Of a DNA stretch of 9,651 bases, positions 1 through 7,121 are shown one piece after another. How positions within the stretch are numbered: the stretch's first letter is position 1; the number at the start of each line of letters is the position of its first letter. This DNA comes from Solirubrobacterales bacterium (GTDB taxonomy: Bacteria > Actinomycetota > Thermoleophilia > Solirubrobacterales > Solirubrobacteraceae): the NCBI GenBank assembly GCA_025963955.1, contig JAOPZU010000233.1:1-9651 (forward strand). The letters are read 5' to 3'. The notes beneath the pieces are model-generated. The model saw nothing but the letters and a program-made list of their open reading frames with translations, was not told the origin of the DNA and made no database searches. The position numbers and the translations under genes are program-made.

Positions 1-2
1 AC

Positions 3-215
3 CGCCGCGTCGCGCGCCGGCAGGCGGCACGCAACCGGCGGGTGTCCGCCCGTCGCGCCGCCGTGCGCCGCCGCAACGCCCTCATCCGCAGCGGCGCGAA
101 GCTCTGCGGCAGGGAGCGGGGGCGCACGGTCTGCCGGACGCCGCGCCCGCTCTTCTGCAGCAAGCGCAAGCGCGACGGGCGGACGATCTGCCGCGCGTAC
201 GCGCGGCGTCGGTGA
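3..215 (+). CDS. C-terminal fragment of an Arg/Cys-rich protein of unknown function (5' end outside window)
   Basis: This frame is open from the left edge to a TGA at 213-215 and has G or C at nearly every third codon position, as in the real genes here; the other frames do not show this. The 70 visible residues include about 25 arginines. Near the end are four cysteines (fragment residues 35, 44, 52, 63) in two similar units, CGRERGRTVC and CSKRKRDGRTIC, each containing GRT[V/I]C. Paired cysteines in a basic tail could be disulphides of an exported protein or a metal/nucleic-acid-binding tail, but the N-terminus is missing, so neither can be tested. No family is recognised. Its stop codon is one base from that of the convergent hisF. 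It could still be a chance open frame in GC-rich DNA, although codon position and cysteine spacing argue against that. Confidence 0.5.
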   Translation, partial: RRVARRQAARNRRVSARRAAVRRRNALIRSGAKLCGRERGRTVCRTPRPLFCSKRKRDGRTICRAYARRR

Positions 216-216
216 G

Positions 217-978
217 CTAGGCCCGGACGGCCACGCCGGCGGCGGCGAGCGCCGCCTTGGCCTCGGCCACCGTGTGCTTGCCGTAGTGGAAGATCGACGC
301 GACCAGCGCGGCGTCTGCCCCGCCCTCGGTCAGCGCCTGCGCCATGTGCGCCAGCTCCCCCGCGCCCCCGCTGGCGATCACCGGCACCGGCACCACGTCG
401 CTGACGGCACGGGTCAGCGCGATGTCGTAGCCGTCGTTGGTCCCGTCGCGGTCCATCGAGGTCAGCAGGATCTCGCCCGCGCCGCGCGTGACGCCCTCCT
501 GCACCCACTCGAGCACGTCCCGCCCCGTGTTCCGGCGGCCTCCGGCCACGTAGACGTCCCAGCCCGAGCCGTCCTCCCGCGCCTTCGCGTCGATCGCCAG
601 CACGACGCACTGCGCGCCGAACTGGGTCGACAGCTCGTCGATGAGCTCGGGCCGCGCGACCGCGGCGCTGTTGATCGACACCTTGTCCGCGCCCGCGTCC
701 AGCACGGCCTGCGCGTCGCCGACCGACCGGATCCCACCGCCGATCGTGAACGGGATGAAGACGTTGTCCGCGGTCCGCCGCGCGAGCTCCACGATCGTGT
801 CGCGGTTCTCGTGGGTGGCGGTGATGTCGAGGAAGACGAGCTCGTCCGCCCCGGCCAGGTCGTAGCGCTCCGCGAGCTCGACGGGATCGCCGGCGTCGCG
901 GATGTCGACGAAGTTCGTTCCCTTCACGACGCGGCCGTTGGCCACGTCCAGGCAGGGGATGACGCGCTTCAGGTGCAA
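217..978 (-). CDS. hisF: Imidazole glycerol phosphate synthase, cyclase subunit HisF
   Basis: HisF is the (beta/alpha)8-barrel cyclase subunit of IGP synthase. With ammonia made by HisH it converts PRFAR to imidazole glycerol phosphate and AICAR, in the cytoplasm. The 253-aa protein has the usual family length. It opens with the hallmark KRVIPCLDV and has catalytic Asp11, the second catalytic Asp130 in LAIDAK, and the phosphate-binding loops around FTIGGGIRS (77-85) and VIASGGAG. The start is TTG at 978; it is chosen because it puts the family N-terminus and Asp11 in register and no ATG or GTG fits as well. No clear Shine-Dalgarno precedes it. The start lies 15 nt after the hisA stop, so it is the last gene of the his run and is probably translated from the shared message. 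It ends one base from a convergent gene. Confidence 0.97.
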   Translation of the reverse strand: MHLKRVIPCLDVANGRVVKGTNFVDIRDAGDPVELAERYDLAGADELVFLDITATHENRDTIVELARRTADNVFIPFTIGGGIRSVGDAQAVLDAGADKVSINSAAVARPELIDELSTQFGAQCVVLAIDAKAREDGSGWDVYVAGGRRNTGRDVLEWVQEGVTRGAGEILLTSMDRDGTNDGYDIALTRAVSDVVPVPVIASGGAGELAHMAQALTEGGADAALVASIFHYGKHTVAEAKAALAAAGVAVRA

Positions 979-993
979 GCGAGCGAGCCCGGC

Positions 994-1767
994 CTAGTCG
1001 CCCGTGGCGTCGTACGCGGGGCGGTAGGGCCGGTCGGAGCGCGGCGGCTCCAGCGCGGCCTGCCCCTCCTTCACCGTGAACTTGTTCTCGTACAGCGCCT
1101 TGCCGACGATGACGCCGCCGAGGTTGACCTGGCGGAGGGCCGCGAGGTTCTCGAGGTCCTCCTTCCTGCCGATGCCGCCGGAGTAGATGAAGCGGCCGCG
1201 CACGGCCCCCGCGATCCGCCGGACCTCCTCCAGGTCGGGGCCCTCGAGCATGCCGTCACGGTCGACGTTCGTGTAGACGAACGAGCGCACGCCGCGGTTC
1301 TGCAGCCGCTCGATGACGGACTCGCCGGACTGCGTCCCCGTCTCCTGCCAGCCGGAGGTGGAGACCATCCCGCCGCGCGTGTCGACCGACACGATGATCC
1401 GCTCGCGGTACTGCGCGAGGACGTCGTCGAGGAAGTCCTGGTCCGCATAGGCCGCCGTACCGAGGATGGCGCGCTCGGCGCCCGCCGCGAGGACGTCCTT
1501 CACGGCCCCGAGGGTGCGCAGCCCGCCGCCGGTCTGCACGGGCACGCCGAGCTCGGAGGCGATCTGCTCGATGTGATGCAGGTTCTTCGGGCTGCCCGAC
1601 TTCGCGCCGTCGAGGTCGACGATGTGGAGGAAGCGCGCGCCGGCCTTCACCCACGCGCGGGCCGCCTCCAGCGGCGACTCGTCGTAGACGGTCTTGGCCT
1701 CGAAGTCGCCCTTCACCAGGCGGACGGCCTTGCCCTCGTAGATGTCGATGGCGGGGTACAGAATCAC
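994..1767 (-). CDS. hisA: ProFAR isomerase HisA
   Basis: HisA isomerises the N'-[(5-phosphoribosyl)formimino] aminoimidazole carboxamide ribotide ProFAR to PRFAR, the substrate of HisH/HisF. The 257-aa (beta/alpha)8 barrel begins LYPAIDIYEGKAVRL with catalytic Asp8, has VDTRGG near 128-133, NVDRDGML near 168-174, and a C-terminal phosphate-binding SGGIG. VDTRGG...GW resembles the Thermotoga-type HisA more than the bifunctional actinobacterial PriA (HisA/TrpF), but PriA activity cannot be excluded by eye. The start is GTG at 1767, which overlaps the hisH stop in the tetranucleotide GTGA, typical of translational coupling. An AGGTGA ribosome-binding site lies at 1772-1777. The frame stays open upstream, but that extension lies inside hisH and has no HisA sequence. 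The C-terminus carries about ten extra Arg/Tyr/Pro-rich residues. Confidence 0.95.
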   Translation of the reverse strand: MILYPAIDIYEGKAVRLVKGDFEAKTVYDESPLEAARAWVKAGARFLHIVDLDGAKSGSPKNLHHIEQIASELGVPVQTGGGLRTLGAVKDVLAAGAERAILGTAAYADQDFLDDVLAQYRERIIVSVDTRGGMVSTSGWQETGTQSGESVIERLQNRGVRSFVYTNVDRDGMLEGPDLEEVRRIAGAVRGRFIYSGGIGRKEDLENLAALRQVNLGGVIVGKALYENKFTVKEGQAALEPPRSDRPYRPAYDATGD

Positions 1768-2417
1768 GCGATCACCTGTGCGCAGCGCTTCGTGAAGTTC
1801 GCGAGCAGCCCGAGGCCGTGCGTGGAGGACTTCTCCGGGTGCGACTGCGCCCCGTAGATGTTCCCCTGCGCGACGACGGTGGCGAAGGTCTCGCCGTACT
1901 CGGCCACGCCGAGCACCGCGTCTTCGTCCGTGGGATGCGGCGCGAACGTATGGACGTGGTAGAGATGGGTCGGGTCCGGCAGGCCCTCGTTGAGCGGGTG
2001 CTCCCGGAGCCAGCGGACCTCGTTCCACCCGATGTGCGGGAGGTTCAGGCCGCCGGCCTGCAGGCGCCGGACGCTGCCGCGCAGCAGGCCGAGACCCTCG
2101 GCGCCGCCGTGCTCCTCCGACTCCTCGAACAGCAGCTGCATGCCCATGCACGAGCCGAACAGCGGGATCCCGGCCGCGGCGCGCTCCCGCAGCACGACGT
2201 CCAGGTCGAGCTCGCGGATGGTCCGCATGGCGGCGGGGAACGCCCCCACCCCGGGCAGCAGCAGCCCGTCGGCGGCCTGCAGCGCCTCGGGATCGCGGGT
2301 CATCACGGTCCTCGCGCCGACCCGCTGCAGCGACTTCTCCACGGACCGCCGGTTGCCCATGCCGTAGTCGACGATCGCGATCGTCGGGGCGGCGTCGGGG
2401 GCGGGCGTGGTGGCCAT
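1764..2417 (-). CDS. hisH: Imidazole glycerol phosphate synthase, glutamine amidotransferase subunit HisH
   Basis: HisH hydrolyses glutamine and channels ammonia to HisF. The 217-aa class I glutaminase has the N-terminal IAIVDYGMGN signature (13-22), the oxyanion-strand region LLLPGVGAF (52-60), the nucleophile Cys90 in GSCMGMQ, and His193/Glu195 of the triad in GAQSHPEKS. All catalytic residues are present. About 11 Ala/Pro/Thr residues precede the usual N-terminus; no other start codon lies between ATG 2417 and the conserved core, so this start is favoured. The gene is separated from hisG by 44 nt, the largest gap in the murA-his run, and overlaps hisA by 4 nt. hisH and hisF are not adjacent, since hisA lies between them as in many his operons. 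Confidence 0.96.
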   Translation of the reverse strand: MATTPAPDAAPTIAIVDYGMGNRRSVEKSLQRVGARTVMTRDPEALQAADGLLLPGVGAFPAAMRTIRELDLDVVLRERAAAGIPLFGSCMGMQLLFEESEEHGGAEGLGLLRGSVRRLQAGGLNLPHIGWNEVRWLREHPLNEGLPDPTHLYHVHTFAPHPTDEDAVLGVAEYGETFATVVAQGNIYGAQSHPEKSSTHGLGLLANFTKRCAQVIA

Positions 2418-2461
2418 GCCCCTTTATTGTCCCCTAAAGCCGCGTTCGACCGTCCGGTGCC

Positions 2462-3115
2462 TCATGCGGACGTCGGCTCGGTGGCTCGCAGGCGCTCCAG
2501 CACGTCGTCGATCGCCGCCGCCTTGAGCTTGTGGGCCACCGGGTTGGCGATCAGCCGGGCCGTGGCGACGAGGATCTCCTCGCGGACGACCAGGCCGTTC
2601 TCGCGCAGCGTCGTGCCCGTGGCGGTCAGGTCGACGATGCAGTCCACGAGCCCGGTCAGCGGCGCGAGCTCGACCGAGCCCTTGACCTCGACGAGCTCCA
2701 CCTGGCGGCCGGTCTCCTCGAAGAAGCGCCGGGCGATCTTCGTGTACTTCGTCGCCACGCGCATGACCCCCAGGCGCCGCAGCGCCTCGGCCCCGGGGTC
2801 CTCCCCCGCGACGCTCGCGAGCACGAGCGTGCAGCGCCCGTAGCCGAGGTCGAGCAGCTCGTAGACCGCGCGCTCCGGCTGCTCGAGCAGCACGTCCTTG
2901 CCGGTGAAGCCGATGTCCGCGGCGCCCGCCTCGACGTAGGTCGGGACGTCCGAGGGGCGCATCGTGACGATGCCGACGTCCTCGAACAGCAGCTTGCGAT
3001 CGTTCGTCCGAACCTCGCTCGTGTCGATCCCGATGCGGTCCAGCAGGTCCAGTGTGTCGCCCATCAGGGCTCCGCGCGGGACGGCGATCGTCAGTTCGGG
3101 CCTTGTCGTGCTCAC
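2462..3115 (-). CDS. hisG: ATP phosphoribosyltransferase catalytic subunit, short form HisG
   Basis: HisG joins ATP and PRPP in the first, feedback-regulated step of histidine synthesis. The protein has 217 aa, the length of the short form, which lacks the C-terminal regulatory ACT-like domain and needs HisZ. Visible motifs are TIAVPRGAL (9-17), the periplasmic-binding-like fold with DIGFTGKDVL, and the PRPP loop DCIVDLTATGTTLRENGL (158-175). The start is GTG at 3115, overlapping the hisZ stop by 4 nt (GTGA), with an AGGAG ribosome-binding site 8 nt upstream (3124-3128). The adjacent, translationally coupled hisZ is what a short HisG requires, so the two genes support each other's assignment. 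In many his operons hisD follows hisG; here hisH follows. Confidence 0.96.
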   Translation of the reverse strand: MSTTRPELTIAVPRGALMGDTLDLLDRIGIDTSEVRTNDRKLLFEDVGIVTMRPSDVPTYVEAGAADIGFTGKDVLLEQPERAVYELLDLGYGRCTLVLASVAGEDPGAEALRRLGVMRVATKYTKIARRFFEETGRQVELVEVKGSVELAPLTGLVDCIVDLTATGTTLRENGLVVREEILVATARLIANPVAHKLKAAAIDDVLERLRATEPTSA

Positions 3116-4098
3116 GCCGGGTTCTCCTGGGCGCGCGGCCGCTCGCCGCGCTGCTCGCCGGCCAGCGCGATGTGCAGGCCGTTCAGGTCCACGGAGAAGC
3201 CGACGGCCGGCAGGTCGCGCCCGAACTGGCCGACCAGGTCGTCGTAGCGACCGCCGCCGCCGAGCGGCATGCCCGCGGCGGGGTCGTAGATCTCGAAGAC
3301 CGCGCCCGTGTAGTAGTCCAGGTCGCGGACGAGGCCCAGGTCGAAGATCAGCCGGTCCGCCACCGCGCCCGAGACGGCGCCATGGACGGCTCGCAGCCGG
3401 CCCGTGTCCACCCGGTCGTCCACGCCGTCGAGGATCTCCACGCCGCCGCGCAGCAGCGGAACGCTCGTCAGCAGCCCGGTCGTGGTGGCGTCCAGCCCGA
3501 GGGCGTGGACGTCGACCGACAGCCGGACGAGGTCGCGCGCAACCAGGGCGTCCAGGATGGCGGCGGTCCGTTGCGCGTCAACCCCGACGGACGCCAGGAG
3601 CGCGGGATAGAGCCCCGCGTCGCCGAGGCCGATGCGGTACTCGCGCAGGCCCGCGGCGTCCAGCGCCGCGCAGAGCACGGTCAGGACCTCCGCTGTCCCG
3701 TCCGGCCCTTGGGCGCCGATGAGCTCAACCCCCGCCTGCAGGGTCTCGCGCATCTGCCCGCGGCCGGGCTTGACGCCGCGGTAGACGTGGGCGAAGGAGG
3801 AGAAGCGCAGCGGCGGCTCGGTCTTTGCGTAACGCGTGGCGGCGACGCGGGCGATCGGCACGGTGAGGTCCGAGCGCAGGCGCAGGACGCTGCCGTGGTC
3901 GTCGAACAGGCGGTAGCCGCCGCCCCCGCCGTCCATTCGCCCGACCACGTGCTCGAACTCGATCGCGGGCGTCCAGACCTCGCCGTAGCCGGCGTCCTCG
4001 AACGCGCCGCGGATCGCGTCGGTGATCGCGCGCAGCTCGCGCATCTCGTCGGGCAGGACGTCGCGCGTCCCGCTGGGCGTGGGGTGCATGGCGGTCAT
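3112..4098 (-). CDS. hisZ: ATP phosphoribosyltransferase regulatory subunit HisZ
   Basis: HisZ is a histidyl-tRNA synthetase paralogue that lost aminoacylation and forms a hetero-octamer with short HisG, allowing activity and histidine feedback. The 328-aa protein carries the class II catalytic-core motifs: PSGTRDVLPDE at the N-terminus, LRLRSDLTVPIAR (72-84), the motif 2 region VYRGVKPGRGQMRE (105-118), LVRDLDYYTGAVFEIY (256-271) and GGGGRYDDLVGQFG (280-293). It ends shortly after, without the ~100-residue anticodon-binding domain of HisS, which with the hisG coupling favours HisZ over HisS. Two ATGs are possible, at 4098 and 4089 (three residues later); neither has a clear ribosome-binding site. 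The gene begins 13 nt after the murA stop and overlaps hisG by 4 nt. Confidence 0.93.
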   Translation of the reverse strand: MTAMHPTPSGTRDVLPDEMRELRAITDAIRGAFEDAGYGEVWTPAIEFEHVVGRMDGGGGGYRLFDDHGSVLRLRSDLTVPIARVAATRYAKTEPPLRFSSFAHVYRGVKPGRGQMRETLQAGVELIGAQGPDGTAEVLTVLCAALDAAGLREYRIGLGDAGLYPALLASVGVDAQRTAAILDALVARDLVRLSVDVHALGLDATTTGLLTSVPLLRGGVEILDGVDDRVDTGRLRAVHGAVSGAVADRLIFDLGLVRDLDYYTGAVFEIYDPAAGMPLGGGGRYDDLVGQFGRDLPAVGFSVDLNGLHIALAGEQRGERPRAQENPA

Positions 4099-4111
4099 GT
4101 GGAGAGCCGGG

Positions 4112-5425
4112 TCAGCCCGCGAGCGCGGGGCCGTCGATCGGGACGCGCTCGATGCGGGCGCCGAGCGCGCGCAGGCGCTCGTCGATCCGCTCGTAGCCTC
4201 GGTCGATCTGGCGGATGTTGCCGATCTCGGTGGTGCCCTGCGCGCACAGCGCGGCCAGCAGGACGGCCATGCCGGCGCGGATGTCCGGCGACTCGACGCG
4301 CTGGCCGCTGAGCGGCGTCTTGCCGGTGACCAGGGCGCGGTGTGGGTCGGCGATCAGGATGTTGGCGCCCATCGAGACGAGCTTGTCGGTGAAGAAGAGG
4401 CGCGACTCGAACATCCACTCGTGGATGAGGACCTGGCCGCGCGACTGCGTCGCGAGCGCGACGGCGATCGACGTGAGGTCGGCCGGGAACTGGGGCCACG
4501 GCCCGTCCTGGACCTTGGCGGTGTGGCCGCCGTGGTCGCGGGCGACCGCGAGGTCCTGGCCGCCGGGGACGATCAGGTCCAGCTCGTCGAAGTGGGAGCG
4601 CAGGCCGAGGCGCTCGAAGACGAGCATGATCATCCGCAGGTCGCCGGGATCGGTGTCCTTGATCCGCAGCTCACCCCCGGTCATGCCGGCCATGGCCATG
4701 AACGAGCCGATCTCGATGTGGTCCGGCCCGACGTCGTGGGTGCACCCGCCGAGCTCCGCCACGCCGGAGATGCGCATGACGTTCGAGCCGATGCCGATGA
4801 TGCGCGCGCCCATGTGGACGAGCATCCGCGCCAGGTCCTGCACGTGCGGCTCGGAGGCGGCGTTGCCGATGATCGTCTCGCCCGGCGTCAGGGCCGCGGC
4901 CATCAGCGCGTTCTCCGTCGCCATCACCGACGGCTCGTCCATGAAGACGTCGCCCGCGCGCAGGCCACCGGCCGGGGCGGTCAGGACGATCTGCCCGTCG
5001 ACGATTTCGTCGCGCGCGCCGAGGGCGCGGAAGGCGTCCAGGTGCGGGTCCAGGCGCCGGCGGCCGATGACGTCGCCGCCGGGCGGCGGCATCGTCGCGG
5101 CGCCGAAGCGCGCCAGGAGCGGGCCGGCCAGCAGGAAGGACGCGCGGATGCGCTCGGCGACCGCACGGTCCACGAGCGCGTCGGCCGTGACGCCGGCCGC
5201 GCACAGCGCGACCTCGTGCTCGCCCTGCCAGTCCACCGTCACCCCGAGGAGCTCGAGGAGCTCGATCATCGCGGCCACGTCGCGGATCCGCGGGACGTTC
5301 CGGATCACAACGGTCTCGGCCGTGAGGACCGAGGCGGCGAGGATGGGTAGGGCGGCGTTCTTGTTGCCGGCGGCGGTGACCGTGCCGGACAGCGGGACGC
5401 CGCCGTCGATGACGAACTTCTCCAT
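4112..5425 (-). CDS. murA: UDP-N-acetylglucosamine 1-carboxyvinyltransferase MurA (Cys-to-Asp form)
   Basis: MurA transfers enolpyruvate from PEP to UDP-GlcNAc, the first committed step of peptidoglycan synthesis, in the cytoplasm. The 437-aa protein has the two-domain EPT fold signatures: SGTVTAAGNKNAALPIL near the start with catalytic Lys22/Asn23, RASFLLAGPLLARFG (94-108), FPADLTS with the probable catalytic base Asp, and DIRAGMAVLLAAL near the end. In the active-site loop, PPGGDVIGRR, residue 118 is Asp where most MurA proteins have Cys (E. coli Cys115). ATG 5425 is chosen because it gives the canonical MEKFVIDGG start; the open frame upstream has no MurA sequence. It is the first gene of the murA-his run and is divergent from the HD gene. 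About 20 residues longer than E. coli MurA, with no sign of damage. Confidence 0.96.
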   Translation of the reverse strand: MEKFVIDGGVPLSGTVTAAGNKNAALPILAASVLTAETVVIRNVPRIRDVAAMIELLELLGVTVDWQGEHEVALCAAGVTADALVDRAVAERIRASFLLAGPLLARFGAATMPPPGGDVIGRRRLDPHLDAFRALGARDEIVDGQIVLTAPAGGLRAGDVFMDEPSVMATENALMAAALTPGETIIGNAASEPHVQDLARMLVHMGARIIGIGSNVMRISGVAELGGCTHDVGPDHIEIGSFMAMAGMTGGELRIKDTDPGDLRMIMLVFERLGLRSHFDELDLIVPGGQDLAVARDHGGHTAKVQDGPWPQFPADLTSIAVALATQSRGQVLIHEWMFESRLFFTDKLVSMGANILIADPHRALVTGKTPLSGQRVESPDIRAGMAVLLAALCAQGTTEIGNIRQIDRGYERIDERLRALGARIERVPIDGPALAG

Positions 5426-5482
5426 GAGTGAGGAGCACCGCAGGGCCGGTCCCGTGTCCGGGGCCGGCGGGCGATGCGGGGC

Positions 5483-5488
5483 TAGGGT
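5483..5488 (+). promoter_or_regulatory. Candidate -10 box TAGGGT of a leaderless promoter for the HD-domain gene
   Basis: TAGGGT fits the actinobacterial -10 pattern TANNNT. It ends exactly 7 nt before ATG 5496, so transcription would begin at or near the start codon. No Shine-Dalgarno is present in those 7 nt. No convincing -35 box is seen. The box sits inside the interrupted inverted repeat GGCT...AGCC (5480-5495), possibly an operator. The same arrangement recurs at 7144-7149. Confidence 0.55.
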
Positions 5489-5495
5489 ACCAGCC

Positions 5496-6077
5496 ATGTC
5501 CGAGACCCTTTCGCGCGCCTCCGCGTGGTCCCTGCTCACCGAGTGGGTGCAGTCCGACTCCCTCCGCCGACACTGCCTCGCCGTCGAGGCCTCGATGCGC
5601 GCGATGGCCACCGCGCGTGGTGCGGACGTAGAGCTGTGGGGTCTCACCGGCCTGCTGCACGACATGGACTACGAGCGCTTCCCTGACGCCGACACCGGCC
5701 ACCCGCGGATGGCCATGGCGGAGCTCGAGAAGCTCGGCCAGCCGCCGGCGATGATCCGCGCCATCGCCTCGCACGCCGACTACCTCGGAGTGTCCCGTGA
5801 CAGCGACCTGGAGAAGTCGCTGTACGCCGTGGACGAGCTCTCGGGCTTCGTCGTCGCCTGCGCCTACGTCCGGCCGCAGGGCATCACGGGCATGACGCCC
5901 AAGTTCGTCAAGAAGAAGCTGAAGACGCCGGCCTTCGCGGCCGCGGTCAGCCGCGACGACATCCGGATCGGGGCCGAGGAGCTCGGCGTGGACCTGGACG
6001 AGCACATCGCCTTCGTCATCGCCGCGCTGGAGCCGCAGGCGGCCGCGCTCGGGATCGAGGGCTCGGCCGATGCCTGA
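5496..6077 (+). CDS. HD-domain (HDIG-type) predicted metal-dependent phosphohydrolase
   Basis: The 193-aa protein has the HD superfamily metal-ligand pattern: His26 (RRHCLAVE), His55-Asp56 (LLHDMDYERF), His69, His93 (ASHADYLG) and Asp113 (AVDELSGF). Members hydrolyse phosphomonoesters or nucleotides; the substrate here cannot be read from sequence. No signal peptide or membrane segment is seen, so it is probably cytosolic. ATG 5496 is chosen because the HD homology begins just after it and the TAGGGT box lies 7 nt upstream; the frame stays open further upstream only as a shadow of murA. It is divergent from murA across 70 bp and overlaps the ROK kinase gene by 8 nt, so the two are almost certainly cotranscribed. 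Small stand-alone HD proteins of this type are widespread and mostly uncharacterised. Confidence 0.88.
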   Translation: MSETLSRASAWSLLTEWVQSDSLRRHCLAVEASMRAMATARGADVELWGLTGLLHDMDYERFPDADTGHPRMAMAELEKLGQPPAMIRAIASHADYLGVSRDSDLEKSLYAVDELSGFVVACAYVRPQGITGMTPKFVKKKLKTPAFAAAVSRDDIRIGAEELGVDLDEHIAFVIAALEPQAAALGIEGSADA

Positions 6078-7065
6078 GCAGCCGACGGGCCTCCGCGCCG
6101 GCATCGACCTCGGCGGCACGAAGATGCAGGCGATCGTCGTCGACGCGGACGAGCACGTCCTCGGTCAGGCTCGGCTGCCGACCCCGACGACCGGCGGTCC
6201 GGCGGACGTCATCGCGTCGCTCGCGACGTCGGTGACGGGCGCATGCGAGGACGCCGGCGTGGACCCGCACCGGCTGGCGGGGATCGGCCTCGGCTCCCCG
6301 GGGGCGATCGACGAGCGCGCCGGGACCGTCGCGGACGCCCGCAACCTGCCGAACTGGCCGGCGGAGCCCGTTCCGATGGCCGCGCTCCTGGCGGACGCCC
6401 TGGGCGCCGACGCCGGCCGGCTGCGCGTCGTCCTCGGCAACGACGTCGACGTCGCCACGAACGCGGAGTTCGTCCTCGGCGCCGCGAGGCGGTTCAGCTC
6501 GCTGCTCGGCGTCTTCTGGGGCACCGGGGTGGGCGGCGGCATCGTCCTGGACGGCCGGCAGTGGAACGGCCGCGGCTCGGCCGGGGAGATCGGCCACGTG
6601 GTCGTCATCCAGGGCGGACGCACCTGCCCGTGCGGGCGTGAGGGCTGCATGGAGGCCTACGCCGGCCGCGCCGCCATGGAGCGCCGGGCCCGGCACCTGC
6701 ACGAGGAGAAGGGCCGTAGGACGAAGCTCTTCCAGATCATGGAGGAGCGCGGCCGCGACCGCCTGACCTCCGGCATCTGGTCCCGGGCGCTCGAGCACGA
6801 GGACGAGCTCGCGATCGAGCTGGTCGACGAGGCGATCGCGGCGATCGGGACGGCGGCCGCCTCGGCGGTGAACCTCCTGGACCCGGAGGCGGTCGTCATC
6901 GGCGGCGGACTCGGCGTGCGCTTCGGGGAGGACGGCGTGGCCCGGATCCGTGCCGCGATGCTGCCCCACCTGTTCCGGGACGACGAGCCGCCGGCGATCC
7001 TCCTGGCCGGTCTGGGCGACCTCGGCGGCGCGCTCGGCGCGGCGCTGCTGCTGCACGAGCGCTGA
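6070..7065 (+). CDS. ROK-family sugar kinase (glucokinase-like)
   Basis: ROK kinases phosphorylate glucose or related sugars with ATP or polyphosphate. The 331-aa protein is full length. It has the N-terminal phosphate-binding motif GIDLGGTK (11-18), the catalytic Asp125 in LGNDVDVATNAE, the glycine-rich GTGVGGGIV (151-159), GEIGH with zinc-ligand His176, and the complete zinc motif CPCGREGCME (186-195). A C-terminal VVIGGGLG supplies another nucleotide contact. There is no N-terminal helix-turn-helix, so it is a kinase and not a ROK repressor such as NagC or Mlc. The start ATG 6070 has GAGGG at 6057-6061, 8 nt upstream, and overlaps the HD gene by 8 nt. Glucokinase is the likeliest role; N-acetylmannosamine, fructose or allose kinase activity cannot be excluded from sequence alone. 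Confidence 0.92.
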   Translation: MPEQPTGLRAGIDLGGTKMQAIVVDADEHVLGQARLPTPTTGGPADVIASLATSVTGACEDAGVDPHRLAGIGLGSPGAIDERAGTVADARNLPNWPAEPVPMAALLADALGADAGRLRVVLGNDVDVATNAEFVLGAARRFSSLLGVFWGTGVGGGIVLDGRQWNGRGSAGEIGHVVVIQGGRTCPCGREGCMEAYAGRAAMERRARHLHEEKGRRTKLFQIMEERGRDRLTSGIWSRALEHEDELAIELVDEAIAAIGTAAASAVNLLDPEAVVIGGGLGVRFGEDGVARIRAAMLPHLFRDDEPPAILLAGLGDLGGALGAALLLHER

Positions 7066-7095
7066 CGCGAAGACACCGCGCGGCTCTGACCACGG

Positions 7096-7118
7096 GCCGC
7101 CGGCTGCTCGCCGGTGGC
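7096..7118 (+). other. Hairpin between the ROK gene and the dehydrogenase promoter
   Basis: GCCGCCGG and CCGGTGGC form an 8-bp stem with one G-U pair on the + strand and a 7-nt loop. It lies 31 nt after the ROK stop and ends 3 nt before the TTGAAA -35 box. With no T-run it is a poor intrinsic terminator. It may still attenuate read-through or mark a regulator site. Confidence 0.4.
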
Positions 7119-7121
7119 ACC

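Noticed and set aside
274..1857. A 527-codon open frame on the + strand opposite hisF and hisA
   Set aside because: It is the antisense shadow of two certain genes; long shadow frames are expected at this GC content, and its Arg/Ala/Asp/Val-rich product matches no family.
2426..2431. GACAAT on the minus strand 8 nt before hisH as an internal -10 box
   Set aside because: The first base departs from TANNNT and there is no -35 box at a suitable distance. The 44-nt gap alone does not show a promoter.
3112..4098. Histidyl-tRNA synthetase (HisS) instead of HisZ
   Set aside because: The C-terminal anticodon-binding domain is missing, and the gene is coupled to a short HisG, which needs HisZ.
5484..5489. 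TACCCT on the minus strand as the murA -10 box
   Set aside because: It arises because TAGGGTA on the other strand overlaps it. It would give a ~55-nt leader with no -35 box and no ribosome-binding site, so the murA promoter remains unassigned.
4215..5495. Apparent N-terminal extension of the HD-domain protein by some 427 codons
   Set aside because: That part is antisense to murA. The HD homology starts just after ATG 5496, and a promoter-like box sits 7 nt upstream of that ATG.
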